Part shown: positions 8,174-16,317 of the stretch, one piece after another
Numbering within the stretch: the stretch's first letter is position 1
How the letters are laid out: each line of letters opens with the position of its first letter
Source: Nitrospirae bacterium GWB2_47_37
GTDB taxonomy: Bacteria; Nitrospirota; Thermodesulfovibrionia; Thermodesulfovibrionales; Dissulfurispiraceae
Direction of reading: 5' to 3'
DNA: 44,744 nt
Assembly: GCA_001803635.1 (NCBI GenBank)
Contig: MHDU01000066.1
Location: 1 to 44,744, forward strand
Translations under genes and position numbers: made by a program
Notes under the pieces: model-generated
The model's input: the letters and a program-made list of their open reading frames with translations, nothing else
What the model was told of the DNA's origin: nothing
The model's database searches: none

Positions 8174-9692
8174 CTATTACTCCTTTTAAACTGTTCAAAC
8201 CGTTTAAACCGCTTAAACGGTTCCTTATAATCGGCAGCCGTATCAAAAAAGTCGTTCCCTTTCCGGGTTCGCTGACGACTGCTATGCAGCCGTCATGCTC
8301 TTCTATTATTTCGTGTACGATGAACATTCCGAGTCCGGAGCCCTTGCCCACGTCCTTTGTGGTGAAAAACGGATCGAATATCTTTGAGAGAAACTCCTGC
8401 GGTATTCCCCCGCCCGTATCTTTTATCTCGATATCCACGGTATCTTCTTCGAGGGTGCATTTGCCCCGGTATTTCATGTAATTATATATTCCGGTTTCGT
8501 CCTCGGCCTTGTCTATCGCTTTATGCGTGTGCGCCTTTATGAAAATATTCCCTTCTCCTTCTATCGATTCGAGGGCGTTTTTAATGAGGTTCAGGAGCGC
8601 CTGCTGAATACGCTGCTTATCCGCGAATATCACGATGTCTCCGGGTATATCGAGGCTTATTCCTATGCTTGTTGGAACCTGACCCTTGACGAATCTGATC
8701 GTTTCCTCAAAGAGTTTGTTCAGGGGCGTTATTTCTTTTTTGAATTCCTTTTCCCGCGAGAATTCAAGGAGTGAACGGACTATGTTTCGGGCTCTTTCCG
8801 TCTGCCCCTCTATCTGCGACAACAGTTCTTTTTTCTGTTCATTGTCCATTGTTTCGATCTCTTCTTTAAGTATTTCGGTGGATGTGGATATGTTCGATAT
8901 CGGATTGTTCAGCTCATGCGCCACGCCCGAAAGGAGCGTTCCGAGCGACGCCAGTTTTTCGGATTGTATGAGATGCCTCTGACGCATCTCCAGTTCCTTA
9001 AGCATTTTGTTAAGGGCGTTTGCAAGGGAAACGATCTCCCTGTCTTTTGAGTTTATCTGTATGCTTTCGAATTTTCCGTCCGCGATTATCTCCATGCTGT
9101 TTTCAAGCAGCTTAAGCGGTCTTACTACCACTTTGGAGAGGGCCTGACCCAGCCCGGCGCCGATGAGAGAAAGGACTATGATCGAAAACACGAGAATGCT
9201 CTGGGAGTTATACAGCATTGTTTGAAGATTGTGTCGCTCCGTTTTTGAAATATCTTCGGCATCAGTGATTATGTCTTTGCCTGTTTGCCGTATCTTGCCG
9301 GCCAATATCGCTTTTTGACCATGCGGCAAGGCGTATTGCTCCATAAGTTCCCTATATTTCTTCAAGTCTGTTCTCAATGCCGTTATTTGCTGCGGGGCGG
9401 CAAGGGTTTCGAAGCCTTTGATGTTTTTCTCGAGCAATTCCTGCGCCTTGGTTACATACCTGATATTTTCGTAGTAGTCGTCCTCTTTTTCGTAAAGGAA
9501 GTAATTTTTTTCGAAGCGCCTGATCTCGAGGGTCGTGTCGAAGAATTCGGATATGACCTCTCCGAACATGATCTTCTTTTCCATAAACCGGAGTTCCACG
9601 AATGAAAATATCGATAGTCCGACGATTATGCCCACTATTATGTAGTAACCGAATGTGATCTTTTGCCTTATGCTCGGCCGGTATTTGAACAT
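8163..9692 (-). CDS. Membrane sensor histidine kinase (module 1)
   Basis: 509 aa. Transmembrane helix 1 about 12-33 (ITFGYYIIVGIIVGLSIFSF), a helical periplasmic sensor of about 130 residues (RRFEKNYFLYEKEDDYYENI region), then transmembrane helix 2 (ILVFSIIVLSLIGAGLGQAL). HAMP follows, then HisKA with GVAHELNNPISNIST holding the phospho-accepting His. The HATPase_c domain has N box LLNLIKNALESI, G1 DTGGGIP, F box FDPFFTTK and G2 GKGSGLGMF. The H-E-L-N-N-P form is typical of NtrB-like kinases that pair with NtrC-type regulators. The sensor motif RR.EKNFFLY is shared with the kinase at 13357, so the two are paralogues. A TATAAT-like box lies only 5 bases before the ATG on the minus strand, so the mRNA might be nearly leaderless. 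Confidence 0.94.
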   Translation of the reverse strand: MFKYRPSIRQKITFGYYIIVGIIVGLSIFSFVELRFMEKKIMFGEVISEFFDTTLEIRRFEKNYFLYEKEDDYYENIRYVTKAQELLEKNIKGFETLAAPQQITALRTDLKKYRELMEQYALPHGQKAILAGKIRQTGKDIITDAEDISKTERHNLQTMLYNSQSILVFSIIVLSLIGAGLGQALSKVVVRPLKLLENSMEIIADGKFESIQINSKDREIVSLANALNKMLKELEMRQRHLIQSEKLASLGTLLSGVAHELNNPISNISTSTEILKEEIETMDNEQKKELLSQIEGQTERARNIVRSLLEFSREKEFKKEITPLNKLFEETIRFVKGQVPTSIGISLDIPGDIVIFADKQRIQQALLNLIKNALESIEGEGNIFIKAHTHKAIDKAEDETGIYNYMKYRGKCTLEEDTVDIEIKDTGGGIPQEFLSKIFDPFFTTKDVGKGSGLGMFIVHEIIEEHDGCIAVVSEPGKGTTFLIRLPIIRNRLSGLNGLNSLKGVIDEQ

Positions 9693-9713
9693 GTCTCATT
9701 ATATCAATCCTAT

Positions 9714-9728
9714 ATTGCAAAAAGCAAC
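9714..9728 (-). promoter_or_regulatory. GTTGC-N5-GCAA dyad at the kinase promoter
   Basis: On the minus strand this reads GTTGC-TTTTT-GCAA, matching in both half-sites the palindrome at 10216-10230. It overlaps a possible -35 (TTGCTT) placed 18 bases from TATAAT (9698-9703). This would fit autoregulation by the module 1 regulator or another DNA-binding protein. Confidence 0.4.
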
Positions 9729-9768
9729 ATCACCTGCTTTGGATGCAACGGTTGGAATAATACGCAGC

Positions 9769-9997
9769 CAAGGCATTGAAGGCACGGCTCTTAAAGCCTT
9801 CAATAATGCAAAGCGCAAATCCGCAATCAAGGCATGGAAGGCACGGCTTCAAAGCCTTTACAAGTGCATGGTTATGTTCAGAGCATAGATAATCAGCGAA
9901 TTTTCCAATAAGAAAGCATCGATGCGGATGACGGGAAAGCGTATGTTAGTTAAATATTTCGCCGGTAAAGTCTTTTCCGCCATACCTTCCATGCCTT
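9769..9997. repeat. REP-like repeat pair plus inverted partial copy
   Basis: Copies at 9769-9800 and 9828-9859 are nearly identical 32-mers (caaggcatKgaaggcacggc followed by a short AAAGCCTT end). Each can fold through GAAGGC...GCCTT. A 13-base inverted fragment, CCTTCCATGCCTT, lies at 9985-9997. The arrangement resembles an intergenic REP/BIME-type cluster. Confidence 0.5.
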
Positions 9998-10215
9998 CAG
10001 CCAAAACTTATCAATGGGATGTGAGGCGTGCTGAAAAAGCCTTTACTCATATGTAATATCATAACAACATTTTCTTTCTGATGAGCTACAACATTGCTTT
10101 CTTATTCAATGAGACAAAGGTAATCTCCGGATTGCACCGGCAACTACACTTAGTAAAGGTTTTTGAAGTATGCCTTACATCCCACTGGCGTCAATAATAA
10201 ATCTCAAATAACTCA

Positions 10216-10230
10216 GTTGCAATTTGCAAC
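10216..10230. promoter_or_regulatory. Perfect 15-bp palindrome, likely activator site
   Basis: GTTGCAATTTGCAAC has perfect 7-base arms around one central T. It lies 133 bases before the first gene of the module 1 TSUP operon and shares half-sites with the dyad at 9714-9728. It is a good candidate binding site for the NtrC-type regulator encoded at 6812-8173. Confidence 0.5.
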
Positions 10231-10243
10231 AAAAAGCGGTTTT

Positions 10244-10258
10244 TGGTCGATTTTGTGC
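10244..10258 (+). promoter_or_regulatory. Candidate sigma54 -24/-12 element (module 1)
   Basis: TGGTCGATTTTGTGC keeps the TGG and TGC(A) cores at the right spacing. A competing arrangement is an IHF-consensus match at 10279-10291 (AATCAATAGGTTG) followed by TTGC at 10304-10307; that promoter would sit about 95 bases from the palindrome, a more usual activator distance, but its -24 lacks GG. The true start site cannot be decided from sequence. Confidence 0.35.
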
Positions 10259-10362
10259 AACGGGATAAATTCATTGTAAATCAATAGGTTGCATGAAACC
10301 TGTTTGCCGGCATGAAAGATGATATTAGGAAAGATAAAAAACATACAAGGAGGATTTGGATT

Positions 10363-10551
10363 ATGGGTTCGTTTGCAAAAAAGCTGGAGAAGATATTCAC
10401 GGCCGTGACTTTTGCCGAGGCCGGAGAATTCGACACCGCAAGGCAGATCATGAACGAGCGGGAAACGCCGGTGGAGACCAAGGATTCGAGAACAAAGGAC
10501 TCGAATGTCGCGCTTCGCGGTTCCGGACTGACCGCGGATTCGGCGGCGTAA
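10363..10551 (+). CDS. Small FAEAGEFDTAR-motif protein
   Basis: 62 aa, with AAGGAGG well placed before ATG 10363. The first 32 residues (MGSFAKKLEKIFTAVTFAEA, then GEFDTARQIMNE) closely parallel the start of the next protein and residues 40-75 of the one at 16524. The remainder is a polar, probably disordered tail rich in K, D, T and S. No transmembrane segment or cysteine is present. It is the first gene of the TSUP operon. No function is known. The conserved amphipathic helix suggests a docking peptide that binds a common partner, possibly a Usp protein or the permease (inference). Confidence 0.75.
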   Translation: MGSFAKKLEKIFTAVTFAEAGEFDTARQIMNERETPVETKDSRTKDSNVALRGSGLTADSAA

Positions 10552-10563
10552 GGAAGCGTTTCT

Positions 10564-11034
10564 ATGGGCAGACTCTCAAAAAGAATCGAAGACCTGATGT
10601 CTGCGGTTTCCTTTGCGGAGGAGGGAGAGTTCGATACCGCAAGGCAGATCCTTAAGGAAGATAGAAGGGTTCTAATGGCGGTAAAGAAGGGACAGATCGA
10701 AAGGAAGACCCTGAAGTATGCCCTCAACACCTGCAAGAGGATCGGGGCGCATCTCGATATCCTTTATGTCGCGGAAGACGGAGCCGACGGCTCGGCGGAT
10801 CCGGTTATAACGGGGTTTTGTTCGGACATTGAGAAGGAGGGAGTACGCTGCGAGGTGATATCGAGGAGCGGATGCCTGAAGGAGCGGGTCGTGGAATATA
10901 CGAATTCCCGAAAGGATATTCTCTTTGTCGTCATAGAATCAGCCGGGGATCTCGATGTCGGCTGCGGCAAGGGCAAAAGGCTTTCGGATTCGTGGGACAA
11001 CCTGAAATGTCCTTTGGTAGTGGTAGGGGCATAA
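10564..11034 (+). CDS. FAEEGEF-motif protein with Usp-like domain
   Basis: 156 aa. Residues 1-35 repeat the operon's first protein (RIEDLMSAVSFAEEGEFDTA, then RQILKEDRR). From about residue 45 the fold looks UspA-like: a Rossmann-type alternation with LNTCKRIGAHLDILYVAED, GVRCEVISRSGCLKERVVEY, DILFVVIESAG and the closing WDNLKCPLVVVGA, which matches the Usp C-terminal strand CPVLVVG. The usual Usp ATP loop G-2x-G-9x-G-S/T is not evident, so nucleotide binding is doubtful. It shares architecture with the protein at 16524, where the motif sits within the Usp-like domain. It lies 12 bases after the preceding gene. Confidence 0.75.
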   Translation: MGRLSKRIEDLMSAVSFAEEGEFDTARQILKEDRRVLMAVKKGQIERKTLKYALNTCKRIGAHLDILYVAEDGADGSADPVITGFCSDIEKEGVRCEVISRSGCLKERVVEYTNSRKDILFVVIESAGDLDVGCGKGKRLSDSWDNLKCPLVVVGA

Positions 11035-11072
11035 AACTAAAAAATAAAACAATGCAAGGAGGAAGTATAGGT

Positions 11073-11318
11073 ATGGGCGGTTACAAAAAAAAGAAACCCT
11101 ATGCAAGCCTTATAATCATGGGGATTGTCTCGACAGCGCTGTATGTGGCGCTGCTGCTTAATCAGGATATTATCAACAATACATTCGGGAAGGGCGGCAT
11201 GTACGCGTTTTTTCCGATTATAACCGCGTTTGTTTTCTCATACTTTCACGGCGCTTTCACAGGAAGCTTCTGGACGGTAATGGGAGTAGAGGCTAAAAAG
11301 AAAAAGGAGGTCAAATAA
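11073..11318 (+). CDS. Small two-helix membrane protein
   Basis: 81 aa, with AAGGAGG 10 bases before ATG 11073. Two hydrophobic helices are visible (ASLIIMGIVSTALYVALLL and YAFFPIITAFVFSYFHGAFTG), flanked by lysine-rich ends (GGYKKKKP and EAKKKKEVK), so both termini are probably cytoplasmic. It ends 2 bases before the TSUP permease gene, which argues for an accessory subunit of that permease. Similar short proteins next to TauE/SafE genes are familiar to me in sulfur-metabolising bacteria, but no role has been shown. No counterpart is present in module 2. Confidence 0.75.
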   Translation: MGGYKKKKPYASLIIMGIVSTALYVALLLNQDIINNTFGKGGMYAFFPIITAFVFSYFHGAFTGSFWTVMGVEAKKKKEVK

Positions 11319-11320
11319 TT

Positions 11321-12409
11321 ATGCAGGATGTAGTTTCTCAGGTATCCAATTTCATAGACCTTAACTGGGTGAATATGACCTATCTTTTTCTGGTAGGATT
11401 TGTAGGAGGATTGGTAAGCGGTTTTATAGGCTCGGGCGGCGCGTTCGTGCTTACACCGGGAATGATGAGCCTTGGCGTTCCGGGGCTTGTGGCGGTTGCG
11501 AGTAATATGTGCCATAAGTTTCCAAAAGCTCTCGTAGGTTCGCTTAAGCGCGCCAAATACGGGCAGGTTGATGTTAAATTAGGCATAGTGCTCGGAATTT
11601 CCGCAGAGGCCGGCGTCCTCTATGGAGCGCACATTCAAGAAAACATTAAGAAGGCATTCGGAGACGCGGGCTCGAACCTTTATGTCAGCGTTGCCTTTGT
11701 AGTAATTCTTGCTGTGGTCGGCGGTTTTGTCTTGATGGATGCATGGAAGACATATAAGTCGGGAACAACGGATGCCGAAGAAAAAGTCACAAAGTTAGCG
11801 AAATGGGTTCAGTCCATTAACATACCGGGCACGATGGTTTATTTCAAGAGCCTTAACGCAAGGATTTCCGTTTTATTCACCATCCCTCTCGGTTTTGCAA
11901 CCGGCATGCTCGCGGCAACGATCGCGGTGGGCGGGTTTATCGGCGTTCCCGCGATGATATATGTGCTCGGCGCTCCGAGCCTTATGGCTTCCGCGACAGA
12001 GCTTGTTATCGCGTTCGTCATGGGTCTCGGCGGTTCTTTCAAATACGCAATGAGCGGCCTTGTGGATATAAGGCTTGCAATGATAATCCTCGCCGGTTCC
12101 CTTTTCGGGATTCAGCTCGGCGCGATCGGAACTACTTATGTGAAGCCCTTTATGATAAAGATGGTCATGGGCGTTATTATGGTAACGGTCCTTTTCAGCC
12201 GCGCGCTTATGGTGCCTGTTTATATGTCGCAGCTCGGACTTATAAGCGAGATTGGAGATACTGTTGTAAAGGCTTTGAAGAGCACGAGCTTTGCCATAAT
12301 GATATTCGCTTTGGCGCTCGGAGCGTTTATAGTCCTTAAGGCGATGTGGCAGGGACGCCGCGAGGAGAAATTAGCCGCGCAGGAAGCCGTAAGTCATGGT
12401 AAAATTTAA
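11321..12409 (+). CDS. TauE/SafE (TSUP) family anion permease, module 1
   Basis: 362 aa, AGGAGG upstream. TSUP permeases export or import sulfite, sulfoacetate, thiosulfate and related anions. The two signature half-repeats are visible: FLVGFVGGLVSGFIGSGGAF with VLTPGMMSLGVPG in the first half and ATGMLAATIAVGGFIGVPAM with IYVLGAPSLMASATEL in the second. About 8 membrane helices with a hydrophilic loop (AWKTYKSGTTDAEEKVTKLA). It is longer than the module 2 permease (305 aa) because of a longer N-terminus, middle loop and C-terminal tail. Co-transcription with Usp-like and FAEEGEF proteins and a sigma54 two-component pair suggests expression in response to its substrate. Substrate is not determinable from sequence. 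Confidence 0.9.
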   Translation: MQDVVSQVSNFIDLNWVNMTYLFLVGFVGGLVSGFIGSGGAFVLTPGMMSLGVPGLVAVASNMCHKFPKALVGSLKRAKYGQVDVKLGIVLGISAEAGVLYGAHIQENIKKAFGDAGSNLYVSVAFVVILAVVGGFVLMDAWKTYKSGTTDAEEKVTKLAKWVQSINIPGTMVYFKSLNARISVLFTIPLGFATGMLAATIAVGGFIGVPAMIYVLGAPSLMASATELVIAFVMGLGGSFKYAMSGLVDIRLAMIILAGSLFGIQLGAIGTTYVKPFMIKMVMGVIMVTVLFSRALMVPVYMSQLGLISEIGDTVVKALKSTSFAIMIFALALGAFIVLKAMWQGRREEKLAAQEAVSHGKI

Positions 12410-12412
12410 ATA

Positions 12413-13282
12413 ATGGGCAAAGCACGGAAGGGGAGGTATAAGAAAATGCTCACGGCAATAGACGGTTCGGAATCCGGATTTCACGCATTAAAGGAATCAT
12501 TTAAGCTCGCCTCTAACGAGAAAAGCTGGATTACGGTAACCTGCGTTGTCCCCTCTTATGAAGGCGATCTCGATACGGTCGCCCTCGGCTCCGTCATGGA
12601 TTCCATAAGAAAGCCGTGCGAGCAGGCGCTTGAAGAGGCAAAGAGAATAGCCAAGTCCGAAGGCGCTTTGATAAAGACGGTTTGCGAGGAAGGCGAGCCT
12701 TACGAAAGGATCATCGATCTCTCGGAGGAAGAAAACGCCGAACTCATTATAATGGGAAGGCGCGGTATGAGCCGGCTCGAAAGGGCTCTCATGGGAAGCG
12801 TTACTGCCCGCGTCATCGGACACAGCCGGAGGGACGTGCTTATCGTGCCGAGGGACGCGTCGATAGGCTGGAATAAAATCCTTATAACCACCGACGGTTC
12901 GAAATACAGCAAGGCCGCGACAGAGAGGGCCATAGATTTCGCCGCAGCGTATGGAGGCGAAATCAAAATCCTCTCCATAGTCGATGTGCCTGCGGAATTC
13001 TACGGGGAAGCCCCCGATGCCGTCGAGGATTTGGTCAATAAGGCAAAATCATACGTGGAGGATGTAAAGAAACAGGCCGAAGCCGCCGGAGTAAAGGCGG
13101 AGACCCTCGTAAGAGAGGGCGAGAGTTACAGGATGATACTGGACGTAGCGGAAGACCTAAGCGTAAATGCCATAGTAATGGGCTCTCACGGAAGGACGGG
13201 ATTGAAAAGGCTTCTTATGGGAAGCGTAACCGAGAAGGTTATAGGCTACGCGCATTGCCCGGTTCTAATAGTTAAGTCATAA
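12413..13282 (+). CDS. Tandem universal stress protein (two UspA domains)
   Basis: 289 aa, two UspA domains. Domain 1 (about 10-143) opens with KKMLTAIDGSESGF and has the ATP loop MGRRGMSRLERALMGSVTAR. Domain 2 (about 148-289) opens with NKILITTDGSKYS and has MGSHGRTGLKRLLMGSVTEK, ending CPVLIVKS. Both loops keep G-2x-G-9x-G-S, so ATP/AMP binding is likely. ATG 12413 has no clear ribosome site; an alternative ATG at 12446 has GGGAGG 9 bases upstream but would begin immediately at MLTAIDG, so I keep the longer form with reservation. A 26-base stretch in domain 1 is identical in the single-domain Usp at 19594. The gene ends the module 1 operon before a strong terminator. Confidence 0.9.
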   Translation: MGKARKGRYKKMLTAIDGSESGFHALKESFKLASNEKSWITVTCVVPSYEGDLDTVALGSVMDSIRKPCEQALEEAKRIAKSEGALIKTVCEEGEPYERIIDLSEEENAELIIMGRRGMSRLERALMGSVTARVIGHSRRDVLIVPRDASIGWNKILITTDGSKYSKAATERAIDFAAAYGGEIKILSIVDVPAEFYGEAPDAVEDLVNKAKSYVEDVKKQAEAAGVKAETLVREGESYRMILDVAEDLSVNAIVMGSHGRTGLKRLLMGSVTEKVIGYAHCPVLIVKS

Positions 13283-13298
13283 TGTGGAAACGATAAGC

Positions 13299-13341
13299 AG
13301 AGGCAGGGGTAGAGATAAATCTTTACCTTTGCCTCTTTATT
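13299..13341 (+). terminator. Strong rho-independent terminator
   Basis: An 18-bp continuous stem with four G-U pairs (AGAGGCAGGGGTAGAGAT at 13299-13316 pairing with 13319-13336) and a 2-base apex is followed by TTATTGTT. It ends the module 1 operon only 16-20 bases before the kinase start at 13357. Confidence 0.8.
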
Positions 13342-13356
13342 GTTATATCTTTATCC

Positions 13357-14928
13357 ATGTCTCTTAAGAAAAAGATAACCCTCGGTTTTTTAATCAGCGC
13401 CTTTATCATCGCCATACTCGCAACATTCGAATACATCAATTTTATCGAGATCAAAAAAGAGATAAGGCATCTCGAACTTACCGATACTATAAGAAGCAAG
13501 TCGCTTCAGTTGAGAAGGCATGAGAAAAACTTTTTCCTCTACGGAATGCCCGATGCCGCCGAAGAGTCCGAAGCTATTCATAAATATCTGAGAGAACTGA
13601 ATACCGTCCTTGACGGAAACGATAAGGCCGGGAAATTGTCCCGTCTCAAGAAGCATATAATTGAATACGGCGCGAGATTTAATAAGATAGAGTCGTCGGT
13701 AAAAAACATTACCGACGAGCTCGAAAAGATAAAAGGCTCTTACGCCGGATACGATAAATTTTTTCCACTCATAGAATTGACCTTTATGGAGAGGCCTGAG
13801 CAGGCGGCGAAGTTTTTAGGAAAGGTGTTTTTATTGCCTCCGGGGCACAAGCTTGTTGCCGGATTGAACGGCCTTTATTCCGACATACAGATCCTAAGGA
13901 AAGAAGGGGAGGAGATAATAAACATCTCCAAGGAGCTTGACAGGGCGGCAAGGGAAAACGTCGAAGCCGTTATTCATATGTCTCAGATCGCTATCCTTAT
14001 ATTTTTCCCGCTGTTTTTAGTTGTAGGGATAGGAATGCTTTTTTTTATAAGCAATAATGTCGTGAACAGGCTGAAACTCCTTATAGGCCTTGCTGGAAAA
14101 ACCGGTAAAGGGGATTATTTCCACATACCTGTTTCGTCTCATAAAGATGAAGTCGGCGTCCTCATTAGAGAATTTAACGATATGGAAAACCAGTTATCCC
14201 GGAGGGAGGAAGAGATTGAAAAAAAGAATAAAGAACTTCTCCAGTCAAGGAAACTGGCCGCTATCGGAACCCTCGCATCGGGGGTTGCCCATGAGCTTAA
14301 CAATCCGCTGAATAATATCTACATATCGGCGCAGGTGCTTATGAAGGAGGCAGGCGACAGTTGTTCGCTCACCGCGAGAGAGACCGTGAACGACATACTC
14401 GGGCAGACATTAAGGGTAAAGGGGATAGTCGCCGACCTCCTCGAATTCGCGAGGGGCAGGGAACCGCAGATGGGAGAGGTGGAACTCAACGAAATTATAA
14501 TGGGCGCGTACAAATTAGTGAGCGCTACCGTCAATACCGAGATGATAAATTTTGTTGTCCGTAAAGATTCAGGGGAGATAAAAATAGTCGCAGACCATGA
14601 GCAGATGGAAAGGGTTTTTATTAATTTATTTACCAATGCCGTCGATGCCATGAACGGAAAAGGCGACCTGACAGTGACGCCGGTTAAAAATAGAGAATTT
14701 GTAAAAATAAAAATCTCCGATACGGGCAGAGGGATGCCTCCGGATGCCGTTGAAAAGATATTCGAGCCTTTTTATACTACGAAGGACAAGGGCACGGGGC
14801 TTGGGCTTGCCATTGTTTTTAATATAATGAAGAAGCACGGCGGCGAGATAAACGCGCAGAGCGAAGAAGGCAGAGGGACGACATTTACCGTTACATTGCC
14901 GTTGATGAAGGAGAGCCGTGAATTTTAA
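13357..14928 (+). CDS. Membrane sensor histidine kinase (module 2)
   Basis: 523 aa. Transmembrane helix 1 about 7-27 (ITLGFLISAFIIAILATFEY), helical periplasmic sensor to about 208 containing LRRHEKNFFLYG (the same motif as in the module 1 kinase), transmembrane helix 2 (IAILIFFPLFLVVGIGMLFF), and a HAMP linker. HisKA: GTLASGVAHELNNPLNNIYI with the phospho-accepting His. HATPase_c: N box FINLFTNAVDAM, G1 DTGRGMP, F box FEPFYTTK, G2 KGTGLGLAI. It overlaps the regulator gene by 11 bases, the same overlap as in module 1. No ribosome-binding site is obvious before ATG 13357, and the module 1 terminator lies directly upstream, so expression may rely on read-through or an unrecognised promoter. Confidence 0.94.
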   Translation: MSLKKKITLGFLISAFIIAILATFEYINFIEIKKEIRHLELTDTIRSKSLQLRRHEKNFFLYGMPDAAEESEAIHKYLRELNTVLDGNDKAGKLSRLKKHIIEYGARFNKIESSVKNITDELEKIKGSYAGYDKFFPLIELTFMERPEQAAKFLGKVFLLPPGHKLVAGLNGLYSDIQILRKEGEEIINISKELDRAARENVEAVIHMSQIAILIFFPLFLVVGIGMLFFISNNVVNRLKLLIGLAGKTGKGDYFHIPVSSHKDEVGVLIREFNDMENQLSRREEEIEKKNKELLQSRKLAAIGTLASGVAHELNNPLNNIYISAQVLMKEAGDSCSLTARETVNDILGQTLRVKGIVADLLEFARGREPQMGEVELNEIIMGAYKLVSATVNTEMINFVVRKDSGEIKIVADHEQMERVFINLFTNAVDAMNGKGDLTVTPVKNREFVKIKISDTGRGMPPDAVEKIFEPFYTTKDKGTGLGLAIVFNIMKKHGGEINAQSEEGRGTTFTVTLPLMKESREF

Positions 14929-16270
14929 GATTTTAGTGGCGGAAGACGAAGAAATAACCCTGAGACACCTCGTGAATACCCTTAAGAAGGAAGGCTACGA
15001 CGTGCTGGGCACGAGGAACGGCCGCGAGGCATTGGATGCTATGTCCATGGAGCATTACGATGTGCTCCTGACGGATATAAAGATGCCGGAGATGAACGGA
15101 ATGGAACTGCTCGAAAAGGCAAAGGAAGCGGATCAAGAGATTGAGGTGCTTATAATCACAGGATTCGGCAGCATCGGCTCGGCAGTGGAGGCGATGAAAA
15201 AGGGCGCTTACGAATATATAACAAAACCGTTCGATCTGGATGAGCTTATCATAAAGGTCAAAAACATACATGAGCGCAAGGTCTTAAGAAAAGAAAACGT
15301 CGCGTTGAAGGCATTTTTCGGCATGAACAAAAAGGTCTCCATTATCGCAAAAAGCGAAAGCATGAGAAAGATACTGGACATTATAGAAAGCATAAGGGAT
15401 TCGGACTGCAACGTGCTTCTTACCGGAGAAAGCGGCGTAGGGAAAAGCCTTTTGGCAAAGATAATCCATTTTACAAGCAGAAGGCAGAACATGCCGTTCC
15501 TTTCAATAAATTGCGCTACCCTTACGGAAGAACTCCTTGCCAGCGAATTGTTCGGACACGAGAGGGGCGCTTTTACCGGAGCGGTGAGGACAAAACAGGG
15601 GCTTGTGGAGATTGCCGACAGAGGCACTTTGTTTCTTGACGAGATCGCGGAGATGGTTACGAATCTTCAGGCGAAACTCCTGAAGGTAATAGAGGACGGC
15701 GAGTTTTTCAGGGTCGGCGGAACGAGGCCGACAAAGGTGGATGTCAGGTTTGTAGCGGCGACCAACCGCAATGTAAGGAGCGCCATAACGGAAGGAAAGT
15801 TCAGGGAAGACCTTTATTACAGGCTGAATGTAATGGAAATATTCATACCGCCGTTAAGGGAGCGCAGGGATGATATAGAGCCGCTCAGCGGCTACTTCCT
15901 TAAGAAACACCTTCCCAAGTCAAACAAAAACATAAAGGATTTTTCAAAAGAGGCTATGAATATCCTCAAACATTACAGTTTTCCCGGCAATGTGAGGGAG
16001 CTTGAGAATATTATTGAAAGAGCGATAATACTTGAAAAGAGCCCGATGATTACTCCCGAGAGCCTTCCCCAAAGCATTACCATGTTCCAGATAGAAACCA
16101 TCGAGCCGGGAAAAATAAAGAGCATGGACGAGATCAACAGGGAATACGCGGAAAAAGTAGTAGAGATGTTCGGAGGCAATAAATCGAAGGCTGCCGAGGT
16201 TCTCGGCATTTCGAGGACGAGCCTCTGGAGGATACTGAAGCAGGAAGACCTTCTGGATGCGCAGGGCTGA
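14918..16270 (+). CDS. NtrC-family sigma54 response regulator (module 2)
   Basis: 450 aa. Receiver domain with acidic residues at 10-12, phospho-acceptor D53 (VLLTDIKM) and YITKPFDLDE. AAA+ domain: Walker A LTGESGVGKSLLAKIIHFTS (V-G-K-S instead of the common T-G-K-E, still a valid P loop), GAFTGA sigma54 contact loop in HERGAFTGAVR, Walker B GTLFLDEI, FREDLYYRLNV. C-terminal Fis-type helix-turn-helix (FGGNKSKAAEVLGISR, then TSLWRILKQ). It is a paralogue of the module 1 regulator and directly precedes the operon at 16524. The intergenic region contains two GTTCAAATYTGAAACG sites at activator distances from a sigma54 promoter, so this protein is their probable ligand. Confidence 0.95.
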   Translation: MNFKILVAEDEEITLRHLVNTLKKEGYDVLGTRNGREALDAMSMEHYDVLLTDIKMPEMNGMELLEKAKEADQEIEVLIITGFGSIGSAVEAMKKGAYEYITKPFDLDELIIKVKNIHERKVLRKENVALKAFFGMNKKVSIIAKSESMRKILDIIESIRDSDCNVLLTGESGVGKSLLAKIIHFTSRRQNMPFLSINCATLTEELLASELFGHERGAFTGAVRTKQGLVEIADRGTLFLDEIAEMVTNLQAKLLKVIEDGEFFRVGGTRPTKVDVRFVAATNRNVRSAITEGKFREDLYYRLNVMEIFIPPLRERRDDIEPLSGYFLKKHLPKSNKNIKDFSKEAMNILKHYSFPGNVRELENIIERAIILEKSPMITPESLPQSITMFQIETIEPGKIKSMDEINREYAEKVVEMFGGNKSKAAEVLGISRTSLWRILKQEDLLDAQG

Positions 16271-16317
16271 ACGGAAGGTTTATATAAATAGGGCCTACAT
16301 GTTAAGTTTTCAGAACT

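Larger units (their letters stand above)
9693..10362. other. 670-bp regulatory/repeat region between divergent operons
   Basis: No credible gene was found. From left to right it holds a GTTGC-N5-GCAA dyad beside the kinase start, two direct copies plus an inverted fragment of an AAGGCAT-containing element (9769-9997), a stretch without visible structure (about 10000-10200), a perfect GTTGCAATTTGCAAC palindrome, sigma54-like sequence, an IHF-like site and the leader of the gene at 10363. Confidence 0.6.

Noticed and set aside
9769-9859. A CRISPR array
   Set aside because: Only two direct copies with one 27-base gap, internal AAGGC dyads and no cas genes; it looks like REP-type repeats.
9655-9888. 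Short plus-strand frame at the start of the 9.7-10.3 kb gap
   Set aside because: It begins inside the kinase gene on the opposite strand, has no ribosome site, and crosses the repeat copies.
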